A model generated the notes under the pieces. The model did not search any database, was not told the DNA's origin, and was given only the letters and a program-made list of their open reading frames with translations. Position numbers and translations under genes: made by a program. From contig JAIQZO010000039.1 in the NCBI GenBank assembly GCA_021777055.1, positions 20,982 to 84,981 of the forward strand: a DNA stretch of 64,000 nucleotides. The letters are read 5' to 3'. The stretch comes from Candidatus Anammoxibacter sp. GTDB taxonomy: Bacteria > Planctomycetota > Brocadiia > Brocadiales > Anammoxibacteraceae. Each line of letters starts with the position of its first letter. Position 1 is the stretch's first letter. Of this stretch, positions 10,351 through 25,300 are shown piece after piece.

Positions 10351-13300
10351 ATGGCCAGAGCTGCAGTGGAGAAAGCTTCCGAAGAGTCAGAAGCTGGAAC
10401 GGCCATTTACCTGGAAAGTGTCGTGTGGGCACAGCCCATTGTTGTCAATGGGCTTGCCCAGAAAGTCCATATCGAGTTGTTTGGAGAAGATAGTGGACTG
10501 ATCCGATATGAGGTATATACGACATCAGATAATCAAGAAGGCGCTATTGTTCATTCCCAGGGAGTAGCGGAATTTAAGGTAAAAGAAGAGATATCTCCTC
10601 TTGATATTCAAAATCTCCAGTCTCAAATGGACCAAGGGACATTAAATGCTAAAAAGTGCTATCAAACCTTCAAAGAGATAGGAATAGATTATGGTGACAG
10701 TTACCGGGGAATCAGGGAAATCTATCAAGGCGAAAATCAGGTTTTTGCAAGACTAAGGCTTCCTTCTTCCATTCAAGATACACAAAGTGAATATGTTCTG
10801 CACCCCAGTTTAATGGATTCCGCACTTCAAGCTTCTATAGGCTTGATATTTAAAAATGGGAAATTACCTGGTAGCCGTGAGACTCTTCTGAGACCATCCC
10901 TACCATTTGCACTGGAATCTTTGGAAATATTTGCTCCTTGTACGTCAGAGATGTATGCCTGGGTACGCTATTCGGACAGCAGTGTGCCGTTTGATAAAAT
11001 CCACAAACTTGACATCGATATTTATGATGAACAAGGAAATGTCTGTATGAAACTAAGAGGAGTTTCTTACGCAATAGAAAAGACGACTTTTAAAAAGAAA
11101 ACTGTAACTCGGTGGGAATTTGCAAAATCGGAGGAGGCAGCTACAAATTCTCAGATTTCTTCTCTGTCTTCAGAGGAGAAGATTCAAAAATTCCTGCAAC
11201 AAACTATAGCAGATGAGCTTCAAAAGTCTGCGCATCAGATCCAAGTGGATCAAAGTTATTTTGAAATGGGCATAGGATCTCTTGGAATAGTACAAGTTGT
11301 TAAACGATTAGAATCATTACTCGATGAAGAGCTTTCGCCGACATTACTTTTTGAATATGTTAACATTCAACAGTTATCTGTTTATGTGAGTCAACAATTC
11401 GCTTCCCGAGTTAACTCTTTAATCATGGTTCCTCACAAAGTAGAGATTAAACAGATTAAAGAAGAGTCATCAGAAGACCGATCACTGGGACAAAGTTATA
11501 AATTGCTTATTCCTTATCAACGAAAAAAACGTTGGGCGGGTCCAGTGAAAACGAATGAGATAGAAGAAGAAACAGTAAATATAAAAAATAAGGTTTCTAT
11601 GGACTTCCCATTGTCAGAAGGCGAAAAAGGTATTTGGGTGCTCCAAATAGCAAACCCATCCATGAGTGCTTATAATATACCTATCTGCTATCAGATTTCA
11701 GGTGATATAAATCTAGAATATCTAGGAAAAGCGTGGGATTTTGTTTTGAAACAATATCCAATCTTAAAAGCGCGTATTTATGAAAAAGATGGAATTCCTC
11801 ATCATTATATAACTAATGAGTGCAAAACAACGATTCAAAAAGAACATATTACTATCCAGAACAATAAGGAGTTGCTCCGTTTTCTAAAAGATCAAGTGAA
11901 GCAATCCTTTAACTTAGAAAAGGGTCTTTTAACCCGAATGCAGGTTTTTACCAGAGAAAACAGAGACTGGATTCTTCTGATTACGATTCATCATATAGTA
12001 TCCGACGGAACTTCTGTTGTGCTCTTAATGGAGATCCTACTGAAAACGTATAAACTGATCGTAGAGGGAACTGCCCCTTCGCAAAATAGAGACATAAGCA
12101 GTTATCAGGAATTTGTTTGCTGGGAAAAAATGATACTTGAATCACCGGAAGGAAGGAGAAATGCTGACTATTGGAAACAGCAATTGATAGGCGAGTTGCC
12201 GATCCTTGAAGTTCTTCCTGATTTCCCCCGACCTTCAACCCAAAGCCTGCATGGGAAAACTCTCACGAAGAAACTTCCTGCAAAACTAGCGCAGTGGATG
12301 GTCTTGTTTTCAAAAAGTCAGAAATTAAAGCCTTCAATTCTCTTTTTAGCTATCTTCCAGATCCTTCTGCATAAATATACTCACGAAGAAGACATTATCA
12401 TAGGAATGCCTGTTACAGTTCGGCCACTAAAAAAGTTTGAATCTGTGATGGGCTATTGCATCAATATGGTAGGGATTCGAGGATTGATCACGCCGGAAAC
12501 AAGGCTCCTGGAGTTCTTCAAGCAACTCCAGCTCACACAGGTCGATGCCTTGTATCACTCAGGGTATCCCTTTCTGAGAGTTGTACAAGATTTAAAGATT
12601 CAACGAACGTCAAATGTTTCACCCTTGTTTCAGATCGCTTATGCCTATCAGAATTTTGTTGAAGAATCTGTTATTGATGATTTGGTGAGTTTCTCGAATA
12701 AAGAATTTTCTCTCGAAGCAATAGAAGGAATTTACCAGGAAGACAATTTTGATTTAGGGTTAGATGTTTTTGAAGAAAAGGACAGCTTTCAATTACATCT
12801 TAAATATAATCCTGACTTATATAGAGAAGAGACTGTAGAGAGAATGTTAGAGCATTATTGTAACCTAATAGAAACTGTGAGTGGGAATCATCAATTACGA
12901 ATCAAAGAATACAATCTCCTTTTAGAAAAAGAACGTCAACAAATTCTTTACAAGTTTAATGGTACTCAATCCGACTATCCCAAAGACCAGACGATAGTGG
13001 GCTTATTCCAGGCGCAAGTTGAGAAAACGCCTGATAATTTAGCCCTAATCTTTGAAAACCAACAATTGAGCTATCGGGAACTCAACCTGAAAGCTAATCA
13101 ACTTGCCCATTATCTGCTTAGCTTTAACACTGATACTGATAACAGTTTAGTTGGTATTTGTGTTGAACGTTCTTTAGAAATGGTGATCGGTCTGTTGGGT
13201 ATCCTAAAAGCGGGTAGCGCTTATGTACCTCTTGACCCTGATTATCCGCTATCACGCTTGCAGTTCATGTTGGAAGATTCAGAGGTTCCATTGCTGATAA

Positions 13301-16300
13301 GCCAGAGTCATTTGCTCAAAAAGTTACCAGTATTGGAGATGAAAGTTGTCTGTTTGGATAGTGAGTGGGATCAGATTGCTGGTTATTCTGTAGAAAATCC
13401 AATACGATACTGTGGGCCAGGAAATCTAGCTTATGTCATTTATACATCAGGGTCAACAGGTGTACCTAAAGGTTGTCAAGTAACTCACTCTAATGTAACA
13501 CGCTTATTTGCAGCAACAGAGACATTGTATAACTTTAATCAACAGGACGTTTGGACACTTTTCCACTCTTATGCCTTTGATTTTTCAGTATGGGAAATTT
13601 GGGGAGCTTTATTTTATGGTGGCAAACTTGTTGTTGTTCCCTATTTTACAAGTCGTACCCATTCAAAATTTTATCAATTACTCATAGATCAAGGTGTAAC
13701 AGTACTCAATCAAACGCCTTCCGCTTTTAGACAACTAATAAATGTTGATGATAAACCCGACGAACTCTCTTTACGGTTAGTGATATTTGGTGGAGAGACC
13801 CTTGATTTTAAAATGCTAAAACCATGGTTTGCCAGTCACGAAGATAAGAGACCAGAATTAGTGAATATGTATGGAATTACTGAAACAACTGTACATGTAA
13901 CCTACTATCCAATAACAAAAGAGCAGAACGATTTTAAAAATATTATAGGTAGACCTCTTCCTGATCTGCAAGTGTGGGTACTTGATGCTCATCATCAACA
14001 AGTGTCTATAGGTGTCCCAGGACAGATGTATGTTGGTGGAGCTGGTGTGACCTGCGGTTATCATCAGCGACCTGAGCTAACTGTAGAAAAGTTTATAGAA
14101 ATCGAAATATTTGGTAAACGGCAACGTGTTTACAAAACAGGTGACCTTGCCCGTTGGCTGCCTGATGGTAATCTTGAATACTTAGGACGTATAGACAATC
14201 AAGTCAAACTGCGAGGATTCCGCATTGAACTTTCGGAAATAAGCGTTACATTGAGTCAGCACGAAGCAGTTAATGAAGCTGTAGTAGCGCTTCATAATAA
14301 AGAAGACAATCCTAGTTTAGCTGCTTATGTTACATTATCAATGCCGATTGATGAGGTGCCTGGAATTCTGCGTAGCTGGCTCAAAACACGTTTGCCTGAG
14401 TATATGTTACCGGCTAGCTTTACCGTGTTAGATAAATTACCCTTAACACCGAATGGCAAGATTGATCGTAAAGCATTACCAACACCTGACCTGTCTATCC
14501 AGGCAGAGCAACAGTTCCCACGTACCGAAACAGAACATTTATTGTGTAACTTATGGTCACAAGTGCTTGGTATAGAAGTAACGAGTATCAGTAGCAATTT
14601 CTTTGAATCAGGAGGTCATTCACTGTTGGCTACCAGATTAGTATCCTGTATTCGTTCGAGCTTTGGAATTGAGATGCCGCTTCGAGTGGTATTTGAACAA
14701 GCACTTCTTAAGGATCAAGCTGAATGGTTAGATAAGCAACAGCGCGGCTCGGAGTTACCCCCAATAGTACCATTGTCTGATAGCGAATCAGCTGTATTGT
14801 CATTTGCTCAACAACGATTGTGGTTCCTCGCACAATTGGAAGGCCAAAATACCACTTATAATATGCCGGCAGCCTTGCATTTGAAAGGCAAAATCAATGA
14901 AACTGCGTTACAAAACTCTTTGACAGTTTTAATTCAACGCCATGACAGTTTACGTTCATGTTTTCCCATAGTAGATGGAGAGGCGACAATACAACTTGTT
15001 GACAGTTATAATCCACTAAGTATTACCGACCTCAGTGATTTAGCAGAAGCAGACCAACAGCAACAGGTAACAAAGCTGATAGCAGATCATGCAAAAACAC
15101 TTTTTGATTTGAGTACCGGCCCCTTATTGAGTTTGCACCTTCTCAAACTTAACAAATATGAACAAACTTTACTGTTCAACATGCATCATATTATCAGCGA
15201 TGGTTGGTCAATGGGCGTGCTGATTCGCGAATGGAGTCAGATATACAATGCTTATGCCCAAAACCAAGAACCACAATTACCCGAATTACCGATTCAATAC
15301 ACCGACTACGCAGCCTGGCAAAGAAATTGGCTACAAGGTGAAATCTTGGAGCAGCAACTTGGTTATTGGAGAAAAAAACTCACAGGGGTACCGGAATTAT
15401 TGGAGTTACATACGGACTATCCCCGTCCAGCAGTGATGCGTTACAAGGGTAAACACATCCAAAGTACTTTATCGCAGGAACTAACGCAAGGGATAAAACA
15501 GCTAAGCTGTCAACATGGCGTGACACTTTTCATGACCTTACTGTCCGCCTTTAAGGTTTTGCTGTATCGTTACAGCGGTCAAACCGACCTGGTTGTGGGT
15601 AGTCCCATTGCCAATCGTACTCATAACCAATCCGAGGACTTGATTGGTTATTTTGTGAACACACTGGTCTTACGCACCCAGATTAAAGGAGATCAAACAT
15701 TTCCTGAATTACTAAAATTAGTTAGACAAACCGCACTTGAGGCATACGGCCATCAGGATATACCATTTGAATATCTGGTTGAACAGATGAATCCATCTCG
15801 CAGCTTGAGTCATTCGCAGTTGTTTCAGGTAATGTTTGCGTTACAAAATACACCGGAAGAAGAGCTGGAACTATCCTATTTAGAAGTGACTTTTCTAAAA
15901 ACTGAGAATCCTACAGCTAAATTTGATTTGACCTTGAGTATTGTAGAACAGGGAGGAGTATGTGTGTGTGATTGGAAATATCGCACGGATTTATTCCATC
16001 CTGAGACAATTACCCGAATGACCAAACATTTTCAGGTATTATTAGAGGGAATTATTAATAACCCGGAACAGACAATTTACCAATTACCTCTGATAACGTG
16101 TGCAGAGCAAGAACAGTTACTTGCCTGGAACCAAACTGAGACCGATTATTCTAAAGACCAAACAATTATTGACTTATTTCAGTGTCAGGTAGATAAAAAT
16201 CCTGAAAATATCGCAGTAGTTTTTGAAGGAGATGCGCTCAGCTATGGGGCATTAAATAAGTCTGCCAATCAGTTAGCACATTATCTAATGACTTTGGGGG

Positions 16301-19300
16301 TAGGTGCTGAAACTATCGTAGGTATTTGTATGGAGCGTTCTTTAGAGATGGTTATTGGGTTGTTGGGTATTCTAAAAGCGGGTGGCGCATATGTGCCCCT
16401 TGACCCTGATTATCCGCTTATACGCTTGCAGTTTATGTTGGAAGATTCTAAAGTAAAAGTGTTATTGAGCCAAAGTCATTTGTTGGAAAGGTTACCTATT
16501 TCTATCGAGAATGTAGTTTGTTTGGATAGGGAGTTGAAATCTATTGCAACTTATTCTGAGGAAAACCCCATGAGACAAGGTGGGACAGAAAATTTGGCCT
16601 ATGTGATTTACACATCGGGTTCTACTGGGATGCCAAAGGGTTGCCAAGTAACTCACTCTAATGTGACACGATTATTTGCAGCAACAGAGGCGTGGTATAA
16701 TTTCAATAACCATGATGTATGGACAATGTTTCACTCTTATGCATTTGATTTCTCAGTTTGGGAAATATGGGGAGCATTACTTTATGGATGTAAACTTATA
16801 GTTGTGCCGTACTATACAAGCCGTTCATCTTCGGTCTTTTATCAATTGCTCATAGAGCAGGGTGTAACAATACTTAATCAGACGCCTTCTGCTTTTAAGC
16901 AATTAATTAACGTTGATAATCAACCAGATGAACTCTCATTGCGAATAGTAATCTTTGGTGGTGAGGCGTTGGATACTAGTACATTACAACAGTGGTTTGC
17001 CCGTCATGCCGATAATAACCCAAAATTAGTCAATATGTACGGCATTACTGAGACCACAGTACATAATACATATTTTCCAATAATAAAAGATCAAAACCAT
17101 AGTAATAGTCTTATAGGCAGACCTATTCCAGACGTACAAGTCTGGGTGGTTGATGCGGTTCATCAACCAGTCCCCATAGGTGTACCAGGCGAGATGCTTG
17201 TTGGTGGTGCAGGTGTAGCCCGCGGTTACCTTAACCGTATTAAACTCACTGCTGAAAATTTTATAGAAATCGAAATATTTGGCAAACGACAACGTGTTTA
17301 CAAAACAGGAGATCTGGCTCGTTGGCTCCCTGATGGTAATTTGGAATACTTAGGACGCCTAGACCAGCAAGTAAAAGTACGAGGCTTCCGCATCGAGTTA
17401 GGGGAAATTGAGACAGCCTTGAACCAACATGATGCCGTTGAAGAAACAGTTGTCGTATTTCTTGATCAAGAGAGTAATGATCGTTTAGTTGCTTATGTGG
17501 TTTTGACCATGCCAGTTGATGATGTTGCAGGAGTCCTGCGTACCTGGCTTAAAGCTCGTTTGCCTGAGTATATGTTGCCAGCCAGCTTCACGGTTTTAGA
17601 GCAACTACCTTTGACGCCTAATGGCAAGATTGACCACAAAGCATTGCCACTACCCGGTGTAGTACGAACAACAAAATTCATTGCACCGCAAACCGGGATA
17701 GAAAAACTAATTGCGAATATCTGGCAAGAAATATTAGGCATTGATCGTATTGGTATTCATGATGATTTCTTTGCCATGGGAGGCCATTCCCTCAGCGGTA
17801 TGCGTTTTATCAATAAATTAAACGATAAGACTAGAGAGATTTTCTACATCTATGCTTTATTTGAGGCCTCAACCATTGCTAAGTTTGGTGACTACTTAAA
17901 GATACACTATCCGCAACTCGCGGAAAAAATGGACGACAGTTATTCGTGCCCTAAAAGCCGGGAAAAGGTTTCCCTGGAAAAACTGGTACAATTTCGCAAA
18001 TTGTTACCGGAATTGAGCTTTAATAACTCGAGTAGTTCAGATAAAAACTCACCTGCCGTCTTCATACTTGCCCCGCCACGTTCCGGCACGACCTTACTTA
18101 GATCTATTCTCGGGGGACACCCTGGTTTGTTTGCCCCTCCTGAAATGGAACTATTGGGGTTTAATAACCTCAAAGAGCGTTACTCACGCTGCATGGAACG
18201 TGACTCTTTCTGGTTACAAGGCACTATTCGTGCGTTAATGGAAATAGAAAATTGTGATGTTGAAGAGGCAAAAATGCAGATGAGATCCTATGAAGAGAAT
18301 GACCTGGACATAAAACAGTTTTATAATGTCTTGCAAACTGCTGTTGGTGATAAACTATTGGTTGATAAAACCCCGTTCTATGCATTGGATATAAATATCT
18401 TGAGGCAAGGGGAAGAATACTTTGACAATGCCGTATATATTCACTTGTTACGCCACCCTTATGGCATGATCCACTCTTTTGAAAGCGCCAGACTGGAACA
18501 AATCATATCCAGTCATCCCTATGCATTTCCTCTTGCCGGTTCTGGTTCTTCCTCTCAACTGGCGGAATTTTTATGGTTACAATGCCATCAAAATATCATT
18601 AAGTTCCTGGAAACGATTCCGGCTTCAAGACATTATACCCTGAAATTTGAAGATTTGGTTAAGCATCCACAACCCAATATAGAAAAACTATGCGAATTTT
18701 TGGATATTCCATTTGATTCAAATATGTTGCTCCCATACCAGGATAAAAAACAGCGGATGACAGATGGGCTTCATGCCGTGGGCAAAATGCTAGGTGACAT
18801 TAAATTCCATTCACATCAGCAGATTGATGCCACAGTTGCAGAAGAGTGGAAAACATCATATAAAGAGAATTTCTTAGGCGACTTTACATGGTCACTTGCG
18901 GAACAATTGGGTTATCAAAGAGAATTAAGGTGGATGAATATTCCTCGTATAGCTGATGAGAAATCATTAACTCTCTCATTTGCCCAACAACGATTGTGGT
19001 TTCTTGCACAACTTGAAAACCAAAGCATTACCTATAATATTCCTGCGGCTATACATATAGAAGGCGAACTTAATGAAACGGTCTTACAAAACTGTTTAAC
19101 TGCTTTAATTCAACGCCACGAAAGCTTACGTCTATGTTTCCCGGTGGTAGATGGTGAGGCCACAGTACAAATTAACAAAGTTTACAACCCTTTTAAGGTT
19201 ACAGATCTCAGTGATTTAGCAGAAAAAGAACAACAACAGAAGGTTACAAAATTGATATCAGATCACTCTCAAACACTATTTAATCTGAATTCAGGACCCT

Positions 19301-22300
19301 TATTGAGTTTACAACTGCTCAAACTTAGCAAACAAGAGCAGATATTGCTGTTCAACATGCACCATATCATAAGTGATGGTTGGTCTGTGGGTGTGCTGAT
19401 TCGTGAATTGAGTCATTTATATAACGCTTATGCCAGAAATCATGAACCACAACTACCCAAATTATCGATTCAATATACCGACTACGCAGCCTGGCAAAGA
19501 AATTGGCTACAAGGTGAAATCTTAGAGCAACAATTAACTTATTGGATCGAGAAACTTACTGGTGTAACAGAATTGCTAGAGTTACCTACGGATTACCCAC
19601 GCCCTGCTGTGATGCGCTATCAGGGTAAACACCTGCAAAGTACTTTGTCTCTAAAACTAACACATGGCATTAAACAGTTAAGTCGTCAGCATGGTGTGAC
19701 GGACTTCATGGCCTTACTTGCGGCCTTTAAGGTTTTATTGTCACGTTACAGCAGTCAAACAGACATAGCAGTTGGTAGTCCAATTGCTAATCGTACCCAG
19801 CATCAAACTGAGAATCTGATTGGCTTTTTTGTGAATACGCTAGTCTTACGCACGGAACTCAATGAGAAGCAAACGTTTACTGAATTACTAAAAAAGGTTA
19901 GACAAACGGCACTGGAGGCTTATAGTAATCAGGATATACCATTTGAATATCTTGTTGAACAGATAAATCCATCTCGTAGTCTGAGCCATTCGCCGCTGTT
20001 CCAAGTGATGTTTGTGTTACAAAATACTCCACAAGAGACACTGGACTTCACCGGTTTAAAGATGTCTATGATGAAACCTGAGAATACGACAACTAAATTT
20101 GATTTAACTTTAAGTGTTTCAGAACAAAGCGACCAATTTGTTTGCTATTGGGAATATAATACCGATCTGTTTCGTCCTGATACAGTCACCCGGATGGCCG
20201 AACATTTCCAGGTATTATTAGAGTGGATTGTTAAAAACCCAGAACAAACTCTTATGCAATTTTCTTTGTTAACTGAAACTGATCAGCAACAATTACTGGC
20301 ATGGAATCAAACAGAAACTAATTATCGAGAAGATCAAACAATAGTTGATTTATTTGAGGCACAAGTGGAGAAAACACCTGATAATGTAGCAGTTGTTTTT
20401 GAAAACCATGAACTGAGCTACCGGGAACTTAACAGGAAGTCTAATCAGCTTGCTCATTACCTGCTTAGCCTAAAATGCTGCAAGAATAACGGTATACTGC
20501 ATACTGATAACTGTTTAGTAGGTATTTGTATTGAGCGGTCAATGGAGATGGTAATCGGTTTGTTGGCGATCTTAAAAGCAGGTAGAGCTTATGTGCCGCT
20601 TGACCCTGATTATCCGCTTTCACGGTTGCAGTTCATGTTAGAGGATTCTTCGGTGCCGGTGCTGTTAAGCCAGAGTCCATTGATGGAGAGGTTTCCGGTA
20701 TCAAGAGCGCATGTGGTTTGTTTAGATACCGAGTGGGAACAGATTGCGTGTTATTCCGGGGAAAATCCGGAGAGGCAAAGTGGCCCTGAGGAATTGGCGT
20801 ATGTGATTTATACTTCGGGTTCCACAGGGATACCGAAGGGTGCTATGAATCTACATAAGGGGATTTGTAACCGTTTGTTATGGATGCAAGATGCTTATAA
20901 ATTAACGGTTGCAGATACTGTTCTACAAAAAACCCCTTTTAGTTTTGATGTATCAGTCTGGGAGTTCTGGTGGCCATTGTTTGTAGGTGCACGCTTAACG
21001 ATAGCAAAGCCGGGTGGACATAAGGAAAGTGATTATCTTATCAAATTGATCGAACAGGAACAGATCACGACGATCCATTTTGTGCCATCCATGTTGCAAG
21101 TTTTTCTTCAAGAACCAGCCGTGCAAGATTGTCATTCATTAAAAAGGGTTATTTGTAGTGGTGAAGCATTGCCTGTTGAACTTGAGGTGAGGTTTCTTAC
21201 TAGGCTGCCAGCTGTGGAATTGCATAATCTCTATGGACCAACTGAAGCTGCGGTGGACGTCACGTATTGGGCATGCCAACGAGATAATCCATTAAACTGT
21301 GTGCCCATAGGCGTTCCAATAGCTAATACCCAAATTTACATTTTAGATGTGCACCACAATTCAGCACCTCCAGGTATTCCCGGAGAATTGTGCATTGCGG
21401 GTAAAGGATTGGCCAGAGGTTACCTAAACCGCCCCGAACTAACTGCAGGAAAGTTCATAGAAATCGAAATGTTTGGTAAACGTCAACGTATTTACAGAAC
21501 CGGTGATCTTGCGCGTTGGCTCCCAGATGGTAACCTTGAATTTCTAAGACGTCTTGACAATCAAGTCAAACTAAGAGGATTTCGCATTGAACTTTCGGAA
21601 ATTGAAGTCACTTTGAGCCAGAACGAAGCCGTTAAAGAAGCAGTGGTTGCGCTCTATAATAAAGAGGACAATTCCAGTTTAGCTGCTTATGTTACATTAA
21701 CCATGTCAATTGACGATGTGTCTGGTGTTCTACGCACCTGGCTTAAGGCAAGATTACCAGAATATATGTTGCCAGCTAGTTTCACGGTGCTGGAGAAAAT
21801 ACCCTTAACGCCCAATGGTAAGATTGACCGCAAAGCATTGCCCATACCTGATTTGACAACATTTTTCGAAACATACGAAGCCCCGCGCACAGACACAGAA
21901 CAACGCCTGGTTGAAGTCTGGAACCATGTTTTAAAACAAGCTAATATTGGGATTCATGATAACTTTTTTGAACATGGAGGGGATTCGATACTAAGCATCC
22001 AGATAGTTGCCCAAGTTCGTACTGTAGGTTTAGAACTAAGTCCACGAGATCTGTTTCAATATCAGACCATTGCAGAACTTGCGCAAGTGGTAAAACCAGT
22101 GTCAACCTTAGAGATTGATCAAGGTCCTGTGGTAGGGAAAGTGCCACTGACGCCTATTCAACAAGCGTTCTTGTCTCGCCAACCCGTGGAACCATGGTAC
22201 TTTAATCAAGCCATAATGTTAGCAGTACCAGCAAACATGAACGAAGTAGCATTGCAAAAGGCGTTGACTATGGTTTTTAAACATCATGATGCGTTGCGTA

Positions 22301-25300
22301 TGCGTTATCATCAACATGGCGATGGCTGGCAACAATCGAATGAAACTGTTTCACCTGATGGACAGGATGAGGAACTTCCTTTCCATATAGAAGACCTGAG
22401 TTATTTATCAAAAGAACAACAATTGCAGGCGTTACGGGAACGATCTGATTTTTGGCAGGCGAGCTTTAATTTAGAGAACGGTCCGCTGGTTCGCTTGGTG
22501 ATGTTTAATTTAGGGGCCGAATTCCGCTTATTGTGGAGTATTCACCATCTTGTAGTTGATGGAGTTTCCTGGCGTATCTTAATAGAAGATTTGCAGACAG
22601 TTTACAATCAAGTAGCTTCTAATCAAGCTATTAGATTGCCCGCCAAAACAAGTTCATTTAAAGTATGGGCAGAACGTCTAGTCAAATGGCAAGATGAGGA
22701 ATTCCTAGTAGCTGAAGCCGATTATTGGCGAAAACTTCCTACCGGAACCTCGTTACCAGTAGATAACCTGAACGGTAGTAACCGCTTTGTTGATGTTCAA
22801 CACTACACAATCCATTTTACATCAGAGATGACTCAACGCTTACTAATAGAAGCTCCCGCAGCGTATCGTACCAAAATAAATGATTTGCTACTAACAGCCT
22901 TAATGCTGTCTCTGCACAATTGGACTGGAGAGAGACACCACCTTATTGACCTGGAAGGACATGGCAGAGCTGATTTGTTTGAGGAAATAGATCTGTCGCG
23001 TACAGTGGGATGGTTCACTGCTCTCTATACACTTTCACTTCAGTTACCCATAGAAACAGATATAGGCACGTCGCTGAAATATGTTAAGGAACAGTTAAGA
23101 AGGGTACCTCATGAAGGTGTTAGTTATGGAGTCTTGCGCTATCTTTGCCAGGAAAGCCTACCACAGGGACAAATCCTTTTTAACTATTTGGGACAATTTG
23201 ATCAAAGTGTAGATGATAGTATGTTTAGTCTTGCAGAGGAAGAGACAGGGCGCTCACACAGTCTGCTTGGGGAACGCAAATACCTGATTGAAATCAATGG
23301 ACAAATGATAAATGGTTGCCTAAGTCTCACCTGGAGTTTTAGTAGTAAACAGTATCAGACTCAAACAATCAAAAAATTGGTTTATAACTATAAGTTTCAA
23401 CTTGAGCAACTGATAGAGCACTGTAGCGTCTCTTTTGGTTATACTTCGTCTGATTTTCCATTGTCATTGCTTACGCAAGCGCAATTGGATCAGCTGACAC
23501 AAAGTTACAAGGACAATATCGCAGACATCTACCCTTTGTCACCAATGCAACAGGGCATGTTGTTCCATAAATTGTATGCTCCGGAAAGTGGGATTTACTT
23601 TGAACAAATCCACTTCTGTTTAAATGGCCAACTGAATATAGAAGCCTTCTGTGATGCCTGGCAATATCTTATTGATCGCCATACGATTCTGCGTACTGCT
23701 TTTTTACATGAAACGGATAACCCTTTGCAACTTGTATACAAAAAGGTAAATTTCTCATGTCAAACGTTTGACTGGCGGGAATTTTCAGAAACACAACGTA
23801 ATGAGCAACTGCAAAAGTTACTGAAGGCTGAACGCTCTCAGGGTTTTGAAATCAACCATGCGCCTTTAATGCGAGTTCAAGTGATATTGGAGACCGATTG
23901 TAGATCACGTTTGGTATGGCATCATCACCATCTGTTAATGGACGGTTGGTGTTTACCGATTCTATTTACCGAACTATTTGCGGCATACTCATCTTTTGAT
24001 ATGGGCCAAAACCCTAGCTTGCCATCTGTCCGTCCTTATAAGGCTTATATCAATTGGCTAGTTGAGCAAGATCAGGAAAAAGCCAAAGTGTATTGGCAAG
24101 AACAACTGGAAGGATTTCTATCACCTACACCACTACCAATAATGCAATGCAATGATGGTCAATCCCAATATCAAGAATTAACACTAACCCTTGAACCACA
24201 ACTTAGTCAAGAGTTAAAAAAGTTTAGCCGTCAGTACCGTTTAACACTCAATACACTGGTACAAGGTGCGTGGGCTGCCCTTTTAAGTCGCTATAGTGGA
24301 GAGAATGATGTGGTTTTTGGTGTTACCATATCTGGTCGACAGGTGCCAGTTACCTGCATAGATCGAATGTTAGGACTGTTTATCAATACATTACCTTTGC
24401 GGGTCAAAATAGAAAATAGTGATATTCTCAGTGTTTTGCAAATAATCCAACAGCAGCAACAACAAAATAATCAATATGCTTATGCGGCCCTGGCGGATAT
24501 TCAAGATTGGAGTGCAGTACCCAATGGTTTATCCCTGTTTGATACGATTGTTGTGTTTGAAAATTATCCGGTGGATGAGAAACTAAGAGATAAACAAAGC
24601 GCGGGATCACTGCAAATAACAGATTTACAAGCTATTGAATATACAAATTATCCTATAACTTTGGTAGTGATACCCGGGCAAGAAATACATTTCAAACTCA
24701 CGTACGATAGCAATCGTTTTCAAAATGAGAGTATAGATAAAATGCTGGCCCATTTAAGTATTTTATTAAATGGTATGGTTGCTAAACCTGACTACACCTG
24801 GCACCAATTACACTTGTTAACTGGAACCGAGCAGGAACAATTGATGTTATGGAACCAAAGGTTAACCAATTATCCCGATGATTTAACAATTGTGGATTTA
24901 TACCAGGCACAGGTTGAGAAAACGCCAGACAATATAGCGGTAGTTCTTGAAAACCAACAGATGAGCTATCGAGAACTGAACATGAAGGCAAATCAGTTGG
25001 CGCATTATTTGATCTCTTTAGGAGTGGAAGCTGAAACCCTTGTGTGTCTTTGTGTAGAGCGTTCTTTAGAGATGGTGATTGGTTTGTTGGGTATCCTAAA
25101 AGCAGGTGGTGCTTATGTACCTCTTGATCCAGATTATCCGCTTTCACGCTTGCAGTTAATGTTAGAAGACTCTTTTGCTCCTGTATTATTAAGCCAAAAT
25201 CATTTGATGGAAAGGTTGCCAGTATCAACTGCGAAAGTAGTTTGTCTGGATAGCGATTGGCAACAGATAGAGGTATATTCCGGAGAGAATCCCCCCAGAC

